The notes: generated from the sequence alone by a model not told the origin. DNA of 64,000 nt from an uncultured Acetobacterium sp. (GCF_963664135.1 NZ_OY760905.1:3498736-3562735), one strand, 5' to 3'. Positions 27,337 to 37,496 are shown, counted from the first letter of the stretch. A program made the numbers and translations.

Positions 27337-28293
27337 ATGAGAATCGGTATTTTAACAAGTGGTGGTGATGCGCCGGGCATGAATGCTGCCATCCGAGCAG
27401 TTGTGAGGACGGCGATATTCAATAAAATTGAAGTCTATGGTATTCATCGGGGTTTTGCCGGATTGCTGGAAGAGGATATTGTACCATTGAATGTTTATTC
27501 AGTAGCGGATATTCTCCAGCGTGGCGGAACCATCCTCAGAACGTCACGAAGCGAGTTTTTTGCAACCGACGCTGGGGTGAAAAAAGGTGTTGCTGTTCTT
27601 GAGGAATATGGGATCGAACATCTGATTATCATCGGCGGTGATGGCAGCTTTAAAGGCGCTTTGGCGCTTCAAAAAGAAGGGGTTAGCGTCATTGGCATTC
27701 CTGGTACCATCGATAATGATCTGGGATGCAGCGATTATACCATTGGTTTTGATACTGCCGTAACAACGGCGCTCGATGCCATCAGTAAAATAAGAGATAC
27801 CACCTACTCCCACAATCGCATTAATGTCGTTCAGGTTATGGGACGAAAATGCGGAGATATTGCTCTTTTTTCAGGGTTAACCGGTGGTGCTGAAGGTTTT
27901 ATCCTGCCAGAGGTTGAAACCGACCTCGACGAAATTTGTCAGCGACTGCTAATTGGAAAAGACCGGGGCAAGCTACACAGCATTGTAATGCTCGCTGAAG
28001 GATGTGGGTCTTATCGGGATTACTGTGTCGAAATTGAAGAACGTACTCAGGTAACCACCAAGGGTACCAATCTAGGTTATATTCAAAGAGGGGGAACCCC
28101 GTCCAATGTTGATCGAAATTTGGCCTGCTTCATGGGTTATAATGCTGTTCAGGCAATCATCAAAAAAGAAACCGGCAGTGTTATGGTTCAGCGATTAGGC
28201 GGATATCAGGGGATCCCGCTGGAGGAAGCCATTGCCATGCCGAAAATATTCCGTCAGGATATCTATGACATCGCCATGGTATTATCTATTTAA
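27337..28293 (+). CDS. pfkA: ATP-dependent 6-phosphofructokinase
   Basis: A 318-residue phosphofructokinase, the committed step of glycolysis. It has the nucleotide-binding GGDAPGMNAAIRA, the GGDGS loop whose glycine indicates ATP rather than pyrophosphate use, the catalytic PGTIDND with the base Asp, and MGRKCGD for fructose 6-phosphate. The length matches the bacterial ATP-type enzyme. It begins 2 bp after the dnaE stop with GGAGG inside the dnaE end, and pyk follows 67 bp later. This dnaE-pfkA-pyk order is common in Firmicutes and links glycolytic control steps in one transcript. Confidence 0.96.
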   Translation: MRIGILTSGGDAPGMNAAIRAVVRTAIFNKIEVYGIHRGFAGLLEEDIVPLNVYSVADILQRGGTILRTSRSEFFATDAGVKKGVAVLEEYGIEHLIIIGGDGSFKGALALQKEGVSVIGIPGTIDNDLGCSDYTIGFDTAVTTALDAISKIRDTTYSHNRINVVQVMGRKCGDIALFSGLTGGAEGFILPEVETDLDEICQRLLIGKDRGKLHSIVMLAEGCGSYRDYCVEIEERTQVTTKGTNLGYIQRGGTPSNVDRNLACFMGYNAVQAIIKKETGSVMVQRLGGYQGIPLEEAIAMPKIFRQDIYDIAMVLSI

Positions 28294-28360
28294 TAATAAA
28301 ATAACAAAGTAATGCGCAAAGCGTTTTATATAAAAGTGATTAAAGAAAGTAGGTACAAAA

Positions 28361-30103
28361 ATGAAAAAAACAAAGATTGTCTGCACATTAGGACCAGCAG
28401 CAGATACTAAAGAAATACTCAGGGAACTGATTCTCAATGGGATGAACGTGGCTCGTTTGAATTTTTCACATGGTAGTCATGAAGAACATGCGGCGAGAAT
28501 TCAACGGATTAAAGAAGTCCGTAAAGAACTAGGCGTTCCAGTGGCCATTATGCTGGATACTAAGGGGCCTGAGATCAGAACCGGGGACCTTGCTGAAGGT
28601 AAAGTGGAACTGGTTGCCGGTGAAGAAGTGACCCTTACCACGGACATTATTTCCGGGGATAAAAAACGTTTCAGTGTGTCGTACGAAAATCTTCCCAAGG
28701 AGGTATCCGAGGGCTGTCGGATTCTCATTGATGACGGTTTGATTCAGCTGGAAGTGGAAGAAGTTAAGGACAAAGAAATAAATTGCCGTATTTTAAATGG
28801 GGGAACGCTGGGAAGCAAAAAAAGTATCAACTTGCCAGGTATTTGTATTGAATTGCCGGCATTAACAGATAAAGACCGTAGTGATATTATTTTTGGAATC
28901 CAGCAGAAAGTTGACTATGTGGCGGCATCATTTGTCAGAAAACCACATGATGTTTTAGCAATCAGAAAAGTTCTAGAAAATAATGGCGGTGGCCGCATTG
29001 ATATTATTTCTAAAATTGAAAATCAGGAAGGTGTGGAAAATATCGACCGGATCCTCAATGTGTCCGATGGAATTATGGTCGCCCGAGGGGATTTAGGGGT
29101 AGAAATACCAGCTGAAGATGTGCCGCTGGTCCAGAAAAGCATTATCCGAAAATGCAATCTCCTGGGAAAACCAGTGATTACCGCCACCCAAATGTTGGAC
29201 TCGATGATGCGTAACCCCAGACCGACCCGGGCTGAGGTTGGCGATGTGGCCAATGCCGTCTTTGATGGCACCGATGCCGTGATGTTATCTGGTGAAACAG
29301 CGGCCGGATCCTATCCGGTCGAATCCGTCAAAACGATGTTTAACATTGTCGTTAAAAGCGAAGACTCAGAAGAATATGCGCGTCGAAAAAAACCGGATCA
29401 TGGGGAGCTGACCATTACCAATGCTGTTAGCGAAGGGGCTTGCCAGATCGCTGAGCAGTTAGATGCCCAAACCATTATTGCTGCAACATCGTCGGGTCAC
29501 ACCGCCCGGATGATTTCCAAATACCGTCCAGATTGTGGAATTATTGCAGTTACCGATAAGGTAACCACCGTTCGTCGTCTGGCATTGGTTTGGGGCGTTA
29601 ACTGTATTTACACCCCAGAATTTGGCGATACCGATACGATGATTCAGGATGCCGTAAAAAAAGCCGTCGAGCAGGGCTATGCGAAATTTGGTGATATTGC
29701 CGTCGTTGCAGCTGGAGTACCACTGGGTGTTCAGGGAAATACCAATATGATCAAAGTCCATACCGTGGGCAATGCCATTATCAATGGTGTGGGCATTGGT
29801 AAAACACCGGTTACCGGTCATGCCAAATTGATTACTTCAGCCAACCTGGACGATTTTCAGAAAGGCGATATTTTAGTCGTAAAAACCCTGACACCAGAGG
29901 TCAGTCAGATATTACCGCTGGCTTCGGCAATTATTACCGAAGAAGGCGGACTCAGTTCTGAAGGGGCGATTGCCGGTCTGCATTATGATATTCCGGTGAT
30001 TGTCAATGTTCTGAAGGCATTGGAAATTCTTGAACATGGTAAACTCATTTCGGTTGATCCCAAACGTGGGGTTGTTTATCAGGGCCGAGTTCAAATGATG
30101 TAA
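28361..30103 (+). CDS. pyk: pyruvate kinase with extra C-terminal domain
   Basis: A 580-residue pyruvate kinase that converts phosphoenolpyruvate and ADP to pyruvate and ATP. The catalytic (beta/alpha)8 barrel shows MNVARLNFSHG, DTKGPEIRTG, the catalytic lysine in IISKIENQEG near residue 219, and ARGDLGVEIP. After the allosteric domain comes an extra domain of about 100 residues ending in GGLSSEGAIAGLHYDIPVIVN, a swivelling-domain segment related to PEP synthase, as in Bacillus enzymes, which explains the length above 470. A strong terminator follows. Confidence 0.96.
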   Translation: MKKTKIVCTLGPAADTKEILRELILNGMNVARLNFSHGSHEEHAARIQRIKEVRKELGVPVAIMLDTKGPEIRTGDLAEGKVELVAGEEVTLTTDIISGDKKRFSVSYENLPKEVSEGCRILIDDGLIQLEVEEVKDKEINCRILNGGTLGSKKSINLPGICIELPALTDKDRSDIIFGIQQKVDYVAASFVRKPHDVLAIRKVLENNGGGRIDIISKIENQEGVENIDRILNVSDGIMVARGDLGVEIPAEDVPLVQKSIIRKCNLLGKPVITATQMLDSMMRNPRPTRAEVGDVANAVFDGTDAVMLSGETAAGSYPVESVKTMFNIVVKSEDSEEYARRKKPDHGELTITNAVSEGACQIAEQLDAQTIIAATSSGHTARMISKYRPDCGIIAVTDKVTTVRRLALVWGVNCIYTPEFGDTDTMIQDAVKKAVEQGYAKFGDIAVVAAGVPLGVQGNTNMIKVHTVGNAIINGVGIGKTPVTGHAKLITSANLDDFQKGDILVVKTLTPEVSQILPLASAIITEEGGLSSEGAIAGLHYDIPVIVNVLKALEILEHGKLISVDPKRGVVYQGRVQMM

Positions 30104-30173
30104 CTATTTTCGGAACTACTCAACAGTTAAGGGCAGATGCTTTAAAACAAAAATTATAAACTAATAAAAAAAA

Positions 30174-30207
30174 GCAATCGATGTTTTTGCATCGATTGCT
30201 TTTTTTA
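30174..30207. terminator. terminator after pyk
   Basis: GCAATCGATG, a 6-nt loop and CATCGATTGC with eight following T residues; an A-run on the left lets it also serve the convergent lipoprotein gene. Confidence 0.92.
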
Positions 30208-30240
30208 TTGTTTGTCTTTAATTTAATTGAATAATTGGCA

Positions 30241-31371
30241 TCAGTTTATTTTATAAATAAGTTGATAGGTTTGGGATACTGTATGTCCATCAGTGGGACT
30301 GATGCTGTCGGAATTCTTTTCAACAGAGAAAAAGAGTTCCGATTTATAGGGATGACAAATAATCTGCGAATTAATATTAAGCGGTGCGGTCAGTTGCAGG
30401 GGATTTTTACCGTTGGCGTCCACAATCCAGATTGACTCAGCTTGAGAATCTGAATCAGGAGTAGACTGAGTAAAAACGATCCGATCACCATTTGGTGTAA
30501 AACGGGCCGTTCCATAATGACCCGTTGCAATTCCGGTTGAATTCGCGGCGGAGGTTTTCCAGGTTCGGATCGTTTGTGAATCACCATTGTTTTTAATAAA
30601 GACAACTTGGTTGGTCAAATCATTAATATCAAAATTTTTAACATTTTCCGAGATTAAAATGGCCGATAATTCGGAACTATCATCCTTGATTGGTGCATAA
30701 TATAGATTTGTTCGTTCCTCATTACGAGGATCAGTGGCAATAAACACAAAGCCTTTTTCAGCATAGATATAATCAACCGCCAGGATGTTATAGTTGTTAA
30801 GGACATCGTAAACTTGGCGATCACCGTCACTGTTGGCCAGGACAATTTGGTTATTATTGTTGGCATAGACAACTTGACCGGAGTCACCAATACCGAAGTA
30901 TTGAGTGACATTTTCTTCGGGCAGCGAAATGACCCGGGTAGTGTTTTTGTTGATATCTGACCAGATGATTTGGCTGTCTTCATTGCCAGTCAAGGGATCC
31001 GTAAGTTTTTCGGCATAGTAAATGCCAGCGTCATAGGTATCATACAAAGCACTTAACACCATTTTGTCAGAATTAACAAACGGCGACAATTGCATCGCAT
31101 CGGTGTTATAGGTATCAATGTTATAGGTAGTACCCGTTGTGAAAAGTATGATATTATTGCCACTGTTGGTAATATCCTGAACAACCCCAGGTGAAACCAT
31201 GGTGTAGGACTGGATGCTGAGTTGGCTTGGGGATGGTCTTGTCAAGATTGGATCATTATGCAAAACAACCGGAACATTGGTTGGCACAAAAAGGTTTTGA
31301 CAACCACTGGATACGAATAGCGTCGAAACAATAAAACATAGTAAAATAACTTTACTTCGTGTTTTTTTCAT
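30241..31371 (-). CDS. beta-propeller (TolB/WD40-like) lipoprotein
   Basis: A 376-residue predicted lipoprotein. The signal peptide MKKTRSKVILLCFIVSTLF leads to the lipobox VSSGC with the acylated cysteine near residue 24. The body has repeated four-stranded units with [ST]-W/I-x-D and GDRIVFTQS-like segments, for example NGDRIVFTQSTPDSDSQAESIW, typical of TolB/PD40 propellers. The start is set at 31371 where GGAGGTGATACTG precedes ATG; this overlaps the kinase gene end by 20 bp. Being third in an operon with a response regulator and a sensor kinase suggests an outer-face accessory of that signalling system, but the ligand is unknown. Confidence 0.75.
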   Translation of the reverse strand: MKKTRSKVILLCFIVSTLFVSSGCQNLFVPTNVPVVLHNDPILTRPSPSQLSIQSYTMVSPGVVQDITNSGNNIILFTTGTTYNIDTYNTDAMQLSPFVNSDKMVLSALYDTYDAGIYYAEKLTDPLTGNEDSQIIWSDINKNTTRVISLPEENVTQYFGIGDSGQVVYANNNNQIVLANSDGDRQVYDVLNNYNILAVDYIYAEKGFVFIATDPRNEERTNLYYAPIKDDSSELSAILISENVKNFDINDLTNQVVFIKNNGDSQTIRTWKTSAANSTGIATGHYGTARFTPNGDRIVFTQSTPDSDSQAESIWIVDANGKNPLQLTAPLNINSQIICHPYKSELFFSVEKNSDSISPTDGHTVSQTYQLIYKIN

Positions 31372-33160
31372 CAGTATCACCTCCGTAAATTAAAACCGAC
31401 AGAATCGGAAGGGTGACAATAATATTGGTTCCTTCACCGACCTGGCTGACGATGTCGATTTTGCCTTCATGCTTTTCCACAATCTGTTTAACGATGTAAA
31501 GCCCAAGACCGGAACCACCTTCGTCATAACCCCGGGAGCGATCTTCTTCAACCCGATAAAAGGCATTAAAAATTCGTTTTTGTTCAATTTCAGAAATACC
31601 GGGACCATAATCCCGGATCGAGACAACAATGTGATTATCTTCAATGGCCGAGATAACATCAATGATATCGCCCCGGTTTGAATATTTGATGGCATTATGA
31701 ATAATGTTGATAAACACCTGTTGTAGCCGATCATAATCGCCGAGAATCTCAGGAAGCTCATCAGACACATAATTAATTTCAATATCAGACTGACTGGCCT
31801 TTATCTGCATTTGCTCAACGACATCAGAAAGCAGCAAAACAATATTCAGGTTGGTTTTTTTAAAATCGAATTCCGCTTTGTCAAATTTATTGACGTTCAA
31901 AAGATTATCAACCAGCCGTAAAAGTCGATGGCCTTCCCGGTTGATGGTGTTCAAGGAGCGGTTTAAGATTTCCGGATCAGCAACCTGCCGTCGCGTCAGC
32001 ATATCGGTATAACCGATAATAGTGGTCAAGGGGGTGCGCAACTCATGGGAAACACTGCTGATGAATTTTCGCTGTTCTTCCTGAATGTGCCGGGCGGCGG
32101 TCATGTTACGGATGATAATCATATAATTTTCTTCAAAACCCTTTTCCCGGATGGGACTGCCAATCAGCAGCAGATTTCGATTGTTGCAGTCAATTTCTTC
32201 AGAAATGTGATCCTTGCCATTTTTCAGGCTATCGAAAATATCACGCAAAAAAGACTGGTACTGAAAATCATAGATCGTCTTGGGATTACTGACATTAAAA
32301 TAGGTTTTAATATAGCTGTTCGAGGTAATAATGTTGCCATTTTTGTCAATCGCCAATAAACCATCATCAATGGATGCCAATACCCCGGCCAATCGTTTTC
32401 TTTCCGATTCCAGCTGAAGAATGACATTATTGATATTGGTGACCATCCCATTAAATGCATGGGTCAGATCGCCGATTTCATCGGCATGCTTATAGTAAAT
32501 TGTTAAATTATAGTTACCGTTATTGATTTCCTTGGAAATTTTTGTCAGATCTTTAATCGGCTGGAAAAAGTGTCGGGAAAATGACATCGTCACAAGCACC
32601 AGCAATAGCAATCCAATCGACCCGCCAATGGCAAAAAGAACCCCGGCCACATGTAAAAACGAGTCCATTTGATGCATGGAATAAATATAACCGATGTAAC
32701 CAACAATGGTATTGTCAATGGTGACTGGGGCTGTAAAATAGGCCATACTGATGTCATTAATGGATTTTAAAGTAAAAACCGGGGCATTTTCAGTTTGGGA
32801 TAAAGCAAGTTCGGTGGCCAAAGGATTAATTGTGCCAGTCTCTTCAAGTGAGTCACCAATCTGATTGCCCTCGGTATCAAACAGCATCACCTGATGGCTC
32901 TCACTTTCAGCAATGCTTTTGGCGAGGTAGAGACCGTTGGTCATAAATCGGTTTTCCAGAGAATCAGTATTATTGATATTTTTTAATTCCTGACTGATCA
33001 ACAAGGTGGCGTTCTGGGTTTCATTCAGTAAGGCATCCTTGGTTTTGTTAATATAGTAATAGGAGGTTCCCTGAAAGACACAAAATACAACAATCAAAAA
33101 TGCAAAAGCAAAAAGCAGGATGTTGTATAAGATCATTCGAACCCGATAGCTTAGTTGCAT
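31352..33160 (-). CDS. sensor histidine kinase with HAMP and PAS domains
   Basis: A 602-residue membrane sensor kinase of the WalK/PhoR type. Two transmembrane helices (about residues 9-31 and 170-192) flank an extracytoplasmic sensor of about 140 residues. HAMP follows, then a PAS region (LASIDDGLLAIDKNGNI), the phospho-accepting HisKA box SVSHELRTPLTTIIGY and the ATPase with NIIHNAIKYS, DYGPGI and GSGLGLYIV. It phosphorylates the regulator encoded at 33160-33846, whose stop overlaps its start (TAATG). The stimulus is unknown; the downstream propeller lipoprotein may take part in sensing. Confidence 0.93.
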   Translation of the reverse strand: MQLSYRVRMILYNILLFAFAFLIVVFCVFQGTSYYYINKTKDALLNETQNATLLISQELKNINNTDSLENRFMTNGLYLAKSIAESESHQVMLFDTEGNQIGDSLEETGTINPLATELALSQTENAPVFTLKSINDISMAYFTAPVTIDNTIVGYIGYIYSMHQMDSFLHVAGVLFAIGGSIGLLLLVLVTMSFSRHFFQPIKDLTKISKEINNGNYNLTIYYKHADEIGDLTHAFNGMVTNINNVILQLESERKRLAGVLASIDDGLLAIDKNGNIITSNSYIKTYFNVSNPKTIYDFQYQSFLRDIFDSLKNGKDHISEEIDCNNRNLLLIGSPIREKGFEENYMIIIRNMTAARHIQEEQRKFISSVSHELRTPLTTIIGYTDMLTRRQVADPEILNRSLNTINREGHRLLRLVDNLLNVNKFDKAEFDFKKTNLNIVLLLSDVVEQMQIKASQSDIEINYVSDELPEILGDYDRLQQVFINIIHNAIKYSNRGDIIDVISAIEDNHIVVSIRDYGPGISEIEQKRIFNAFYRVEEDRSRGYDEGGSGLGLYIVKQIVEKHEGKIDIVSQVGEGTNIIVTLPILSVLIYGGDTDEKNTK

Positions 33161-33846
33161 TAAAGTTTCCTCATCTTATAACCAATTCCAAAGACAGTTT
33201 GGATGTATTTATTACCCTGGGTATCAATTTTTCTTCGAATTCGCTGAACATGCATATCCACGGTTCGGGTGTCACCATAATAGTCGTAGCCCCAAATTTT
33301 CTCAAGCAGGGTATCTCGGGGAAAAACCTGCTCAAGATTAGAAGCTAACAAAAACAGCAACTCGAATTCTTTGGGCGTCAGATGGATTTCTTTGCCATCC
33401 AACATCACCATCCGTTCGTCCGCATAAATACTCAAGTCTCCATTTTTTAAAAGGGATTCCTGTTTTTGGGGTTCCAGAGTAATATTCGATCGTCTTAAAT
33501 GAGCTTTAATCCGGGCTAACAGCTCACGATTATCAAAAGGTTTGGTCAGATAATCATCAGCGCCTAATTCCAATCCCAAAACCTTGTCAATAATATCGGT
33601 TTTGGCCGTTAAAAGAATAATCGGTACACCTAATTGAGGTGAGAGCTCCCGGCAGACATCATAACCATTCTTTTTGGGAAGCATAATATCCAGAACGATC
33701 AGATCCGGTCTGATTTCCAATGCTTTTTCCACCGCTTCCACACCATCGCTGGCAGTTTCCACTTGATAACCTTCAAATTCCAGTTCTAACTTTATTAAAT
33801 CAACAATCGACGCTTCATCATCGACAACGAGTATTTTTTCATTCAT
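33160..33846 (-). CDS. OmpR/PhoB-family response regulator
   Basis: A 228-residue two-component regulator. The receiver domain has the acidic pair near residues 9-10 (VVDDEAS), the phospho-acceptor Asp in LIVLDIMLPKKNGYD near residue 53, the Thr/Ser position in LLTAK and the lysine in LTKPFD. The C-terminal winged-helix domain has TPKEFELLFLLASN and RTVDMHVQRIRRKI. The start at 33846 (MNEKILVVDDE) is preferred over 33852 because AAGAAGG then has a proper 7-bp spacing. It is coupled to the kinase gene and heads the three-gene operon. Confidence 0.94.
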   Translation of the reverse strand: MNEKILVVDDEASIVDLIKLELEFEGYQVETASDGVEAVEKALEIRPDLIVLDIMLPKKNGYDVCRELSPQLGVPIILLTAKTDIIDKVLGLELGADDYLTKPFDNRELLARIKAHLRRSNITLEPQKQESLLKNGDLSIYADERMVMLDGKEIHLTPKEFELLFLLASNLEQVFPRDTLLEKIWGYDYYGDTRTVDMHVQRIRRKIDTQGNKYIQTVFGIGYKMRKL

Positions 33847-33894
33847 TTTCATACCTTCTTTCTTAAATAATTACTATATAAATCATCAAATAAT

Positions 33895-34605
33895 TTAAAA
33901 CCAGAGGTTCAATTGTTCCTTGTTTTGGATGGCACCTAAAACCCGATCGTCCAGATCGGGGATGGTTTTGCGGAGGTTCTTAATCATGTTTTTGATGTCT
34001 TGCCGTTTGGTATAACCGTTAGCGGGACAGGTGCTTTGGATTACGGGAAGTTCCTTCATTTCAGGGTCGCCGATGATATCACGTTCCTTAACAAAAATTA
34101 AGGGGCGGATCAGGGTAATGTCTTTACGATCCAGATAGGTTACCGGTGAAAAGGTATTGATCCGACCTTCATAAAAAAGACTGAGAAAAAAAGTTTCAAT
34201 GGCGTCGTCGGCATGGTGACCCAGAGCAATGGTACGACAGCCCCGGTCAATGGCCAAATCGTGGAGAGCACCCCGCTTCATTCGGGCACATAGCGAGCAG
34301 GGATTTTTTTCCTGTCGTTCTTCAAAAACAATCGGGCCGATGGACGTTTTTTTGATGGTGTAGGGAATATCAAGTTTGGCACACAAATCAACCAAAGGGG
34401 TAAGATCCATGCCGCCAAAGCCCATATCCAGGGTGATACCTTCCAGTTCAAACGGTACCGGGGAAAAATACTGAAAGCGTTTCATGGCAACCAGCAAGGC
34501 AGTACTATCTTTACCACCGGACAGACCGACGGCAATGCGGTCACCGGGTTTGATCATTTCATATTTTTCAACCCCCCGACGAAGGGGGCCAAGAATTCTT
34601 TTCAT
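33895..34605 (-). CDS. TtcA-like tRNA thiolation ATPase
   Basis: A 236-residue N-type ATP pyrophosphatase of the TtcA/CTU1 family, which sulfurates cytidine 32 or a related tRNA position. The PP-loop SGGKDSTALL lies near residue 28, the cluster-binding CSLCARMKRGALH near residue 105, GHHADDAIETFFLSLFYEGR near residue 128, and a third cysteine in STCPANG. Those three cysteines are the ones that hold the Fe-S cluster in TtcA. The start at ATG 34605 follows AGGAG at 7 bp; the longer frame to 34656 lacks a ribosome site. Exact tRNA target is inferred. Confidence 0.85.
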   Translation of the reverse strand: MKRILGPLRRGVEKYEMIKPGDRIAVGLSGGKDSTALLVAMKRFQYFSPVPFELEGITLDMGFGGMDLTPLVDLCAKLDIPYTIKKTSIGPIVFEERQEKNPCSLCARMKRGALHDLAIDRGCRTIALGHHADDAIETFFLSLFYEGRINTFSPVTYLDRKDITLIRPLIFVKERDIIGDPEMKELPVIQSTCPANGYTKRQDIKNMIKNLRKTIPDLDDRVLGAIQNKEQLNLWF

Positions 34606-34831
34606 AAGGTTCTCCTGTTTTATCATAATGCCGAATTGAAATCCACTATGCCTCAACTTGTCAAAAACGAATATAAAAGGTACAATATAGTTTCAATGGC
34701 ATTCTATAGTCATTCTATCATTTAATGGAGAAGATTAAAAGGAGATTTGTCATCTGTAGCAGGCATTTCTTAAATTTTTGGTTTTTTATAAGGATTGCTG
34801 TAAAATCAATATTTCAAAACAGGAGTAAACT

Positions 34832-36013
34832 ATGTCATTATCACAAGCGTTTTATATAAATAACAGAGAAAAACTGGGCAATCAATTAGCAATTAACAGT
34901 CTTGCCATTATCTTTTCAGGTCGGCAAATCGAGATGACTGAGGATGCCAATTATCCTTTTTTTGCCAACAATAATTTTTATTATCTGACCGGAATCAGAG
35001 AACCCAATGTGGTTCTGGTTTTGTCCAAAAACGATGAGGGAGTTGTATCTCAACAATTCTTTATTGAAGAAGCGGATCCGGTAAAAGAAAAGTGGGTGGG
35101 CAAAAAAATCAGCATTGATGAGGCCAAAAAAGTCTCCGGGATTGAAGCAGTTTATTACATCAAAGAACTACCTAAAGAGGCTGAGCGGTTGCCAGCAGTT
35201 AAAACCCTGTATTTTGATTTTAAATGTCCCAAACATCAGAGTTTTAAAACAGAAGATGAAGGGCTTAAAAGCATCATTAAACAATGTGAATTGAAAGACC
35301 TACATCCTATTTTAGCGAACATGCGGCTAATCAAAACACCAGAAGAGGTAAGCGCTATCCGAAAAGCGAATCTGGTCACAAAAACCGGACTGGAAGCAAT
35401 GAAACCATTGATCAAACCAGGCGTTTATGAATATGAACTGGCGGCTTTTTTTGAATACTTTACCAAAAAATCAGGGACTGAAGGACTGGCTTTTGAAACC
35501 ATTGTAGCATCGGGACAAAATGCCACGGTGCTTCATTATGTATCGAATCAGTGTTCACTGAAATCTGGCGATCTGGTACTTTTTGATCTTGGTGCCAGGG
35601 TTGAGGGGTATTGTGGTGACATCAGCAGAACCCTTCCAGTTACAGGTGAAATGACACTCCAACAGGAAAAGTTATATAAGATTGTGGAATCGGTTCAACA
35701 GGAAATGTTTTTGGAATACAAACCCGGGGTAATGATGAAAGAGCTGCAAAACAAGACCAAAGAGCTGTTTCTGGAAAAATGCAGCAGTGCCGGTTTTATT
35801 CCCGAAAATAATGACATCACCGAATTTTATTATCATGGCATTGGTCATTCACTAGGGCTAGATACCCACGATGTGCGACCGGAAGGGGATCTGATTCTGG
35901 CACCCGGGATGGTGATGACGGTTGAACCGGGTTTATATCTGGAAAAACTGGGCATCGGCATCCGCATTGAAGATGATGTGGTGATCACCGATCATGGCTG
36001 TGAGGTACTATAG
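34832..36013 (+). CDS. pepP: Xaa-Pro aminopeptidase (aminopeptidase P, M24B)
   Basis: A 393-residue metallopeptidase that removes N-terminal residues preceding proline. It has the aminopeptidase P N-terminal domain and a pita-bread catalytic domain whose five metal ligands are visible: Asp in DLGARVEGYCGDISRT, the second Asp in the same block, His in YHGIGHSLGLDTHDV, Glu in TVEPGLYL and Glu in IRIEDDVVI. It starts at ATG 34832 behind CAGGAG. It is monocistronic, with the SAM-I riboswitch of metK 60 bp after it. The length is slightly below the 430-440 residues of E. coli PepP but covers both domains. Confidence 0.92.
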   Translation: MSLSQAFYINNREKLGNQLAINSLAIIFSGRQIEMTEDANYPFFANNNFYYLTGIREPNVVLVLSKNDEGVVSQQFFIEEADPVKEKWVGKKISIDEAKKVSGIEAVYYIKELPKEAERLPAVKTLYFDFKCPKHQSFKTEDEGLKSIIKQCELKDLHPILANMRLIKTPEEVSAIRKANLVTKTGLEAMKPLIKPGVYEYELAAFFEYFTKKSGTEGLAFETIVASGQNATVLHYVSNQCSLKSGDLVLFDLGARVEGYCGDISRTLPVTGEMTLQQEKLYKIVESVQQEMFLEYKPGVMMKELQNKTKELFLEKCSSAGFIPENNDITEFYYHGIGHSLGLDTHDVRPEGDLILAPGMVMTVEPGLYLEKLGIGIRIEDDVVITDHGCEVL

Positions 36014-36073
36014 AGATTAGTTTTTGGCTGATTTGAAAATTGTTTGGGAAAACTTTAGTCCGGAATAAAATGC

Positions 36074-36102
36074 TTGACAAAGAAAATAATGATGTGTATG
36101 AT
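36074..36102 (+). promoter_or_regulatory. promoter of the metK riboswitch transcript
   Basis: TTGACA, a 17-bp spacer and TATGAT form a near-consensus sigma-A promoter that starts transcription just ahead of the SAM-I aptamer. Confidence 0.85.
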
Positions 36103-36126
36103 TTAGAAAAAGTAATTGAATATTTA

Positions 36127-36228
36127 CCTATCCAGAGAGGTGGAGGGACAGGCCCGATGAAACCCGGCAACCAGCATAAGCATGGTGCCAATACCTGCGA
36201 TATTTTTCGCAATGATGGGATTTAATGT
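36127..36228 (+). ncRNA. SAM-I (S-box) riboswitch aptamer
   Basis: The conserved core is present in order: AGAGAGGTGGAGGGAC, GGCCCGATGAAACCCGGCAA, the GGTGCCAATACCTGC junction and a closing P1 strand near GGGATT. This is the S-adenosylmethionine-binding S-box aptamer. With SAM bound, the terminator that follows forms and metK transcription stops. Confidence 0.95.
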
Positions 36229-36237
36229 AGAACATTA

Positions 36238-36263
36238 GCCTCGTCGTTAGACGAGGCTTTTTT
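36238..36263 (+). terminator. SAM-I riboswitch terminator
   Basis: GCCTCGTC, a short loop and GACGAGGC are followed by six T residues, 55 bp before the metK start. It is the expression platform of the S-box. Confidence 0.93.
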
Positions 36264-36317
36264 CGTGATTATATTTATCAGGTAAATGGATATTACGCTA
36301 ATTAAAAGGAGAAGACA

Positions 36318-37496
36318 ATGAAAAAATTATTTACCTCTGAATCGGTTACAGAAGGCCATCCAGATAAGATTTGTGACCAGATTTCTGATGCCGTTCTTGA
36401 TGCAATTTTCGAACAGGATCCAATGGCTCGGGTTGCCTGCGAAACCCTGGTTACTACCGGTTTAGTATTGGTAGCCGGTGAGATTACAACCTCCTGCTAT
36501 GTTGATATTCCCAAAATCGTCCGGGCGACCGTTCGCGAAATTGGCTATGATCGGGCAAAATATGGTTTTGACTGTGATACCTGTTCAGTCATTACCGCGA
36601 TTGATGAACAGTCTGCCGATATTGCCATGGGTGTTGATGAAGGCCTGGAATCCCGAAAAGGTGAAGCCAGTGAAGCAGATCTTGCTACCGGTGCTGGAGA
36701 TCAGGGTATGATGTTCGGATTTGCCTGCAATGAAACCCCAGAATTAATGCCATTACCAATTTCTTTAGCCCACCAGCTGGCAAAACGACTGACTGATATC
36801 CGAAAAGAAAAAATAGTTGATTATTTGCGTCCAGACGGTAAAACCCAGGTAACTGTGGAATATAATGATGGGGTACCAACTCGGATTGATACCGTGGTTA
36901 TCTCGACTCAACACAGCACCGATGTTTCATCAGAAACCATTGAGAAAGATATGATTGAAAAAGTCATCAAGGTAGTCATCGATCCGACATTATTGGACGC
37001 GGAGACCAAGTATTTTGTTAATCCCACCGGACGTTTTGTTATTGGCGGACCTCAAGGAGATTGTGGCTTAACCGGACGTAAAATTATTGTTGATACCTAC
37101 GGTGGCTATGGTCGTCACGGCGGTGGTGCATTTTCGGGAAAAGATCCCACAAAGGTAGATCGATCGGGTGCTTATGCAGCCCGTCACGTAGCAAAGAATA
37201 TCGTTGCCGCTGGTTTGGCCGATAAATGCGAAGTGGAATTAGCCTATGCCATCGGCGTTGCTAAACCTGTTTCCATTTATGTGGACACCTTCGGCACCGG
37301 AAAAATTGAAGACGATAAGATCATTGCCTTAATTGAAAAACATTTTGACCTCCGACCGGCAGCGATTATTAAAAACCTTAGCTTAAGAGCACCTATTTAC
37401 AAACAAACCGCTGCTTATGGTCATTTTGGACGAACCGATGTGGATCTGCCATGGGAACGACTTAACATGGTGGAAAAACTAAAAAGCGGCTTATAA
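36318..37496 (+). CDS. metK: S-adenosylmethionine synthetase
   Basis: A 392-residue methionine adenosyltransferase that makes SAM from methionine and ATP. Signatures are [24 protein letters not shown] at the N-terminus, [12 protein letters not shown] near residue 130, and [21 protein letters not shown] plus [16 protein letters not shown] in the C-terminal half, which bind ATP phosphates and metals. The start at 36318 has AAGGAGAAG. Expression is under the SAM-I riboswitch 55 bp upstream, giving product feedback. Confidence 0.97.
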   Translation: MKKLFTSESVTEGHPDKICDQISDAVLDAIFEQDPMARVACETLVTTGLVLVAGEITTSCYVDIPKIVRATVREIGYDRAKYGFDCDTCSVITAIDEQSADIAMGVDEGLESRKGEASEADLATGAGDQGMMFGFACNETPELMPLPISLAHQLAKRLTDIRKEKIVDYLRPDGKTQVTVEYNDGVPTRIDTVVISTQHSTDVSSETIEKDMIEKVIKVVIDPTLLDAETKYFVNPTGRFVIGGPQGDCGLTGRKIIVDTYGGYGRHGGGAFSGKDPTKVDRSGAYAARHVAKNIVAAGLADKCEVELAYAIGVAKPVSIYVDTFGTGKIEDDKIIALIEKHFDLRPAAIIKNLSLRAPIYKQTAAYGHFGRTDVDLPWERLNMVEKLKSGL

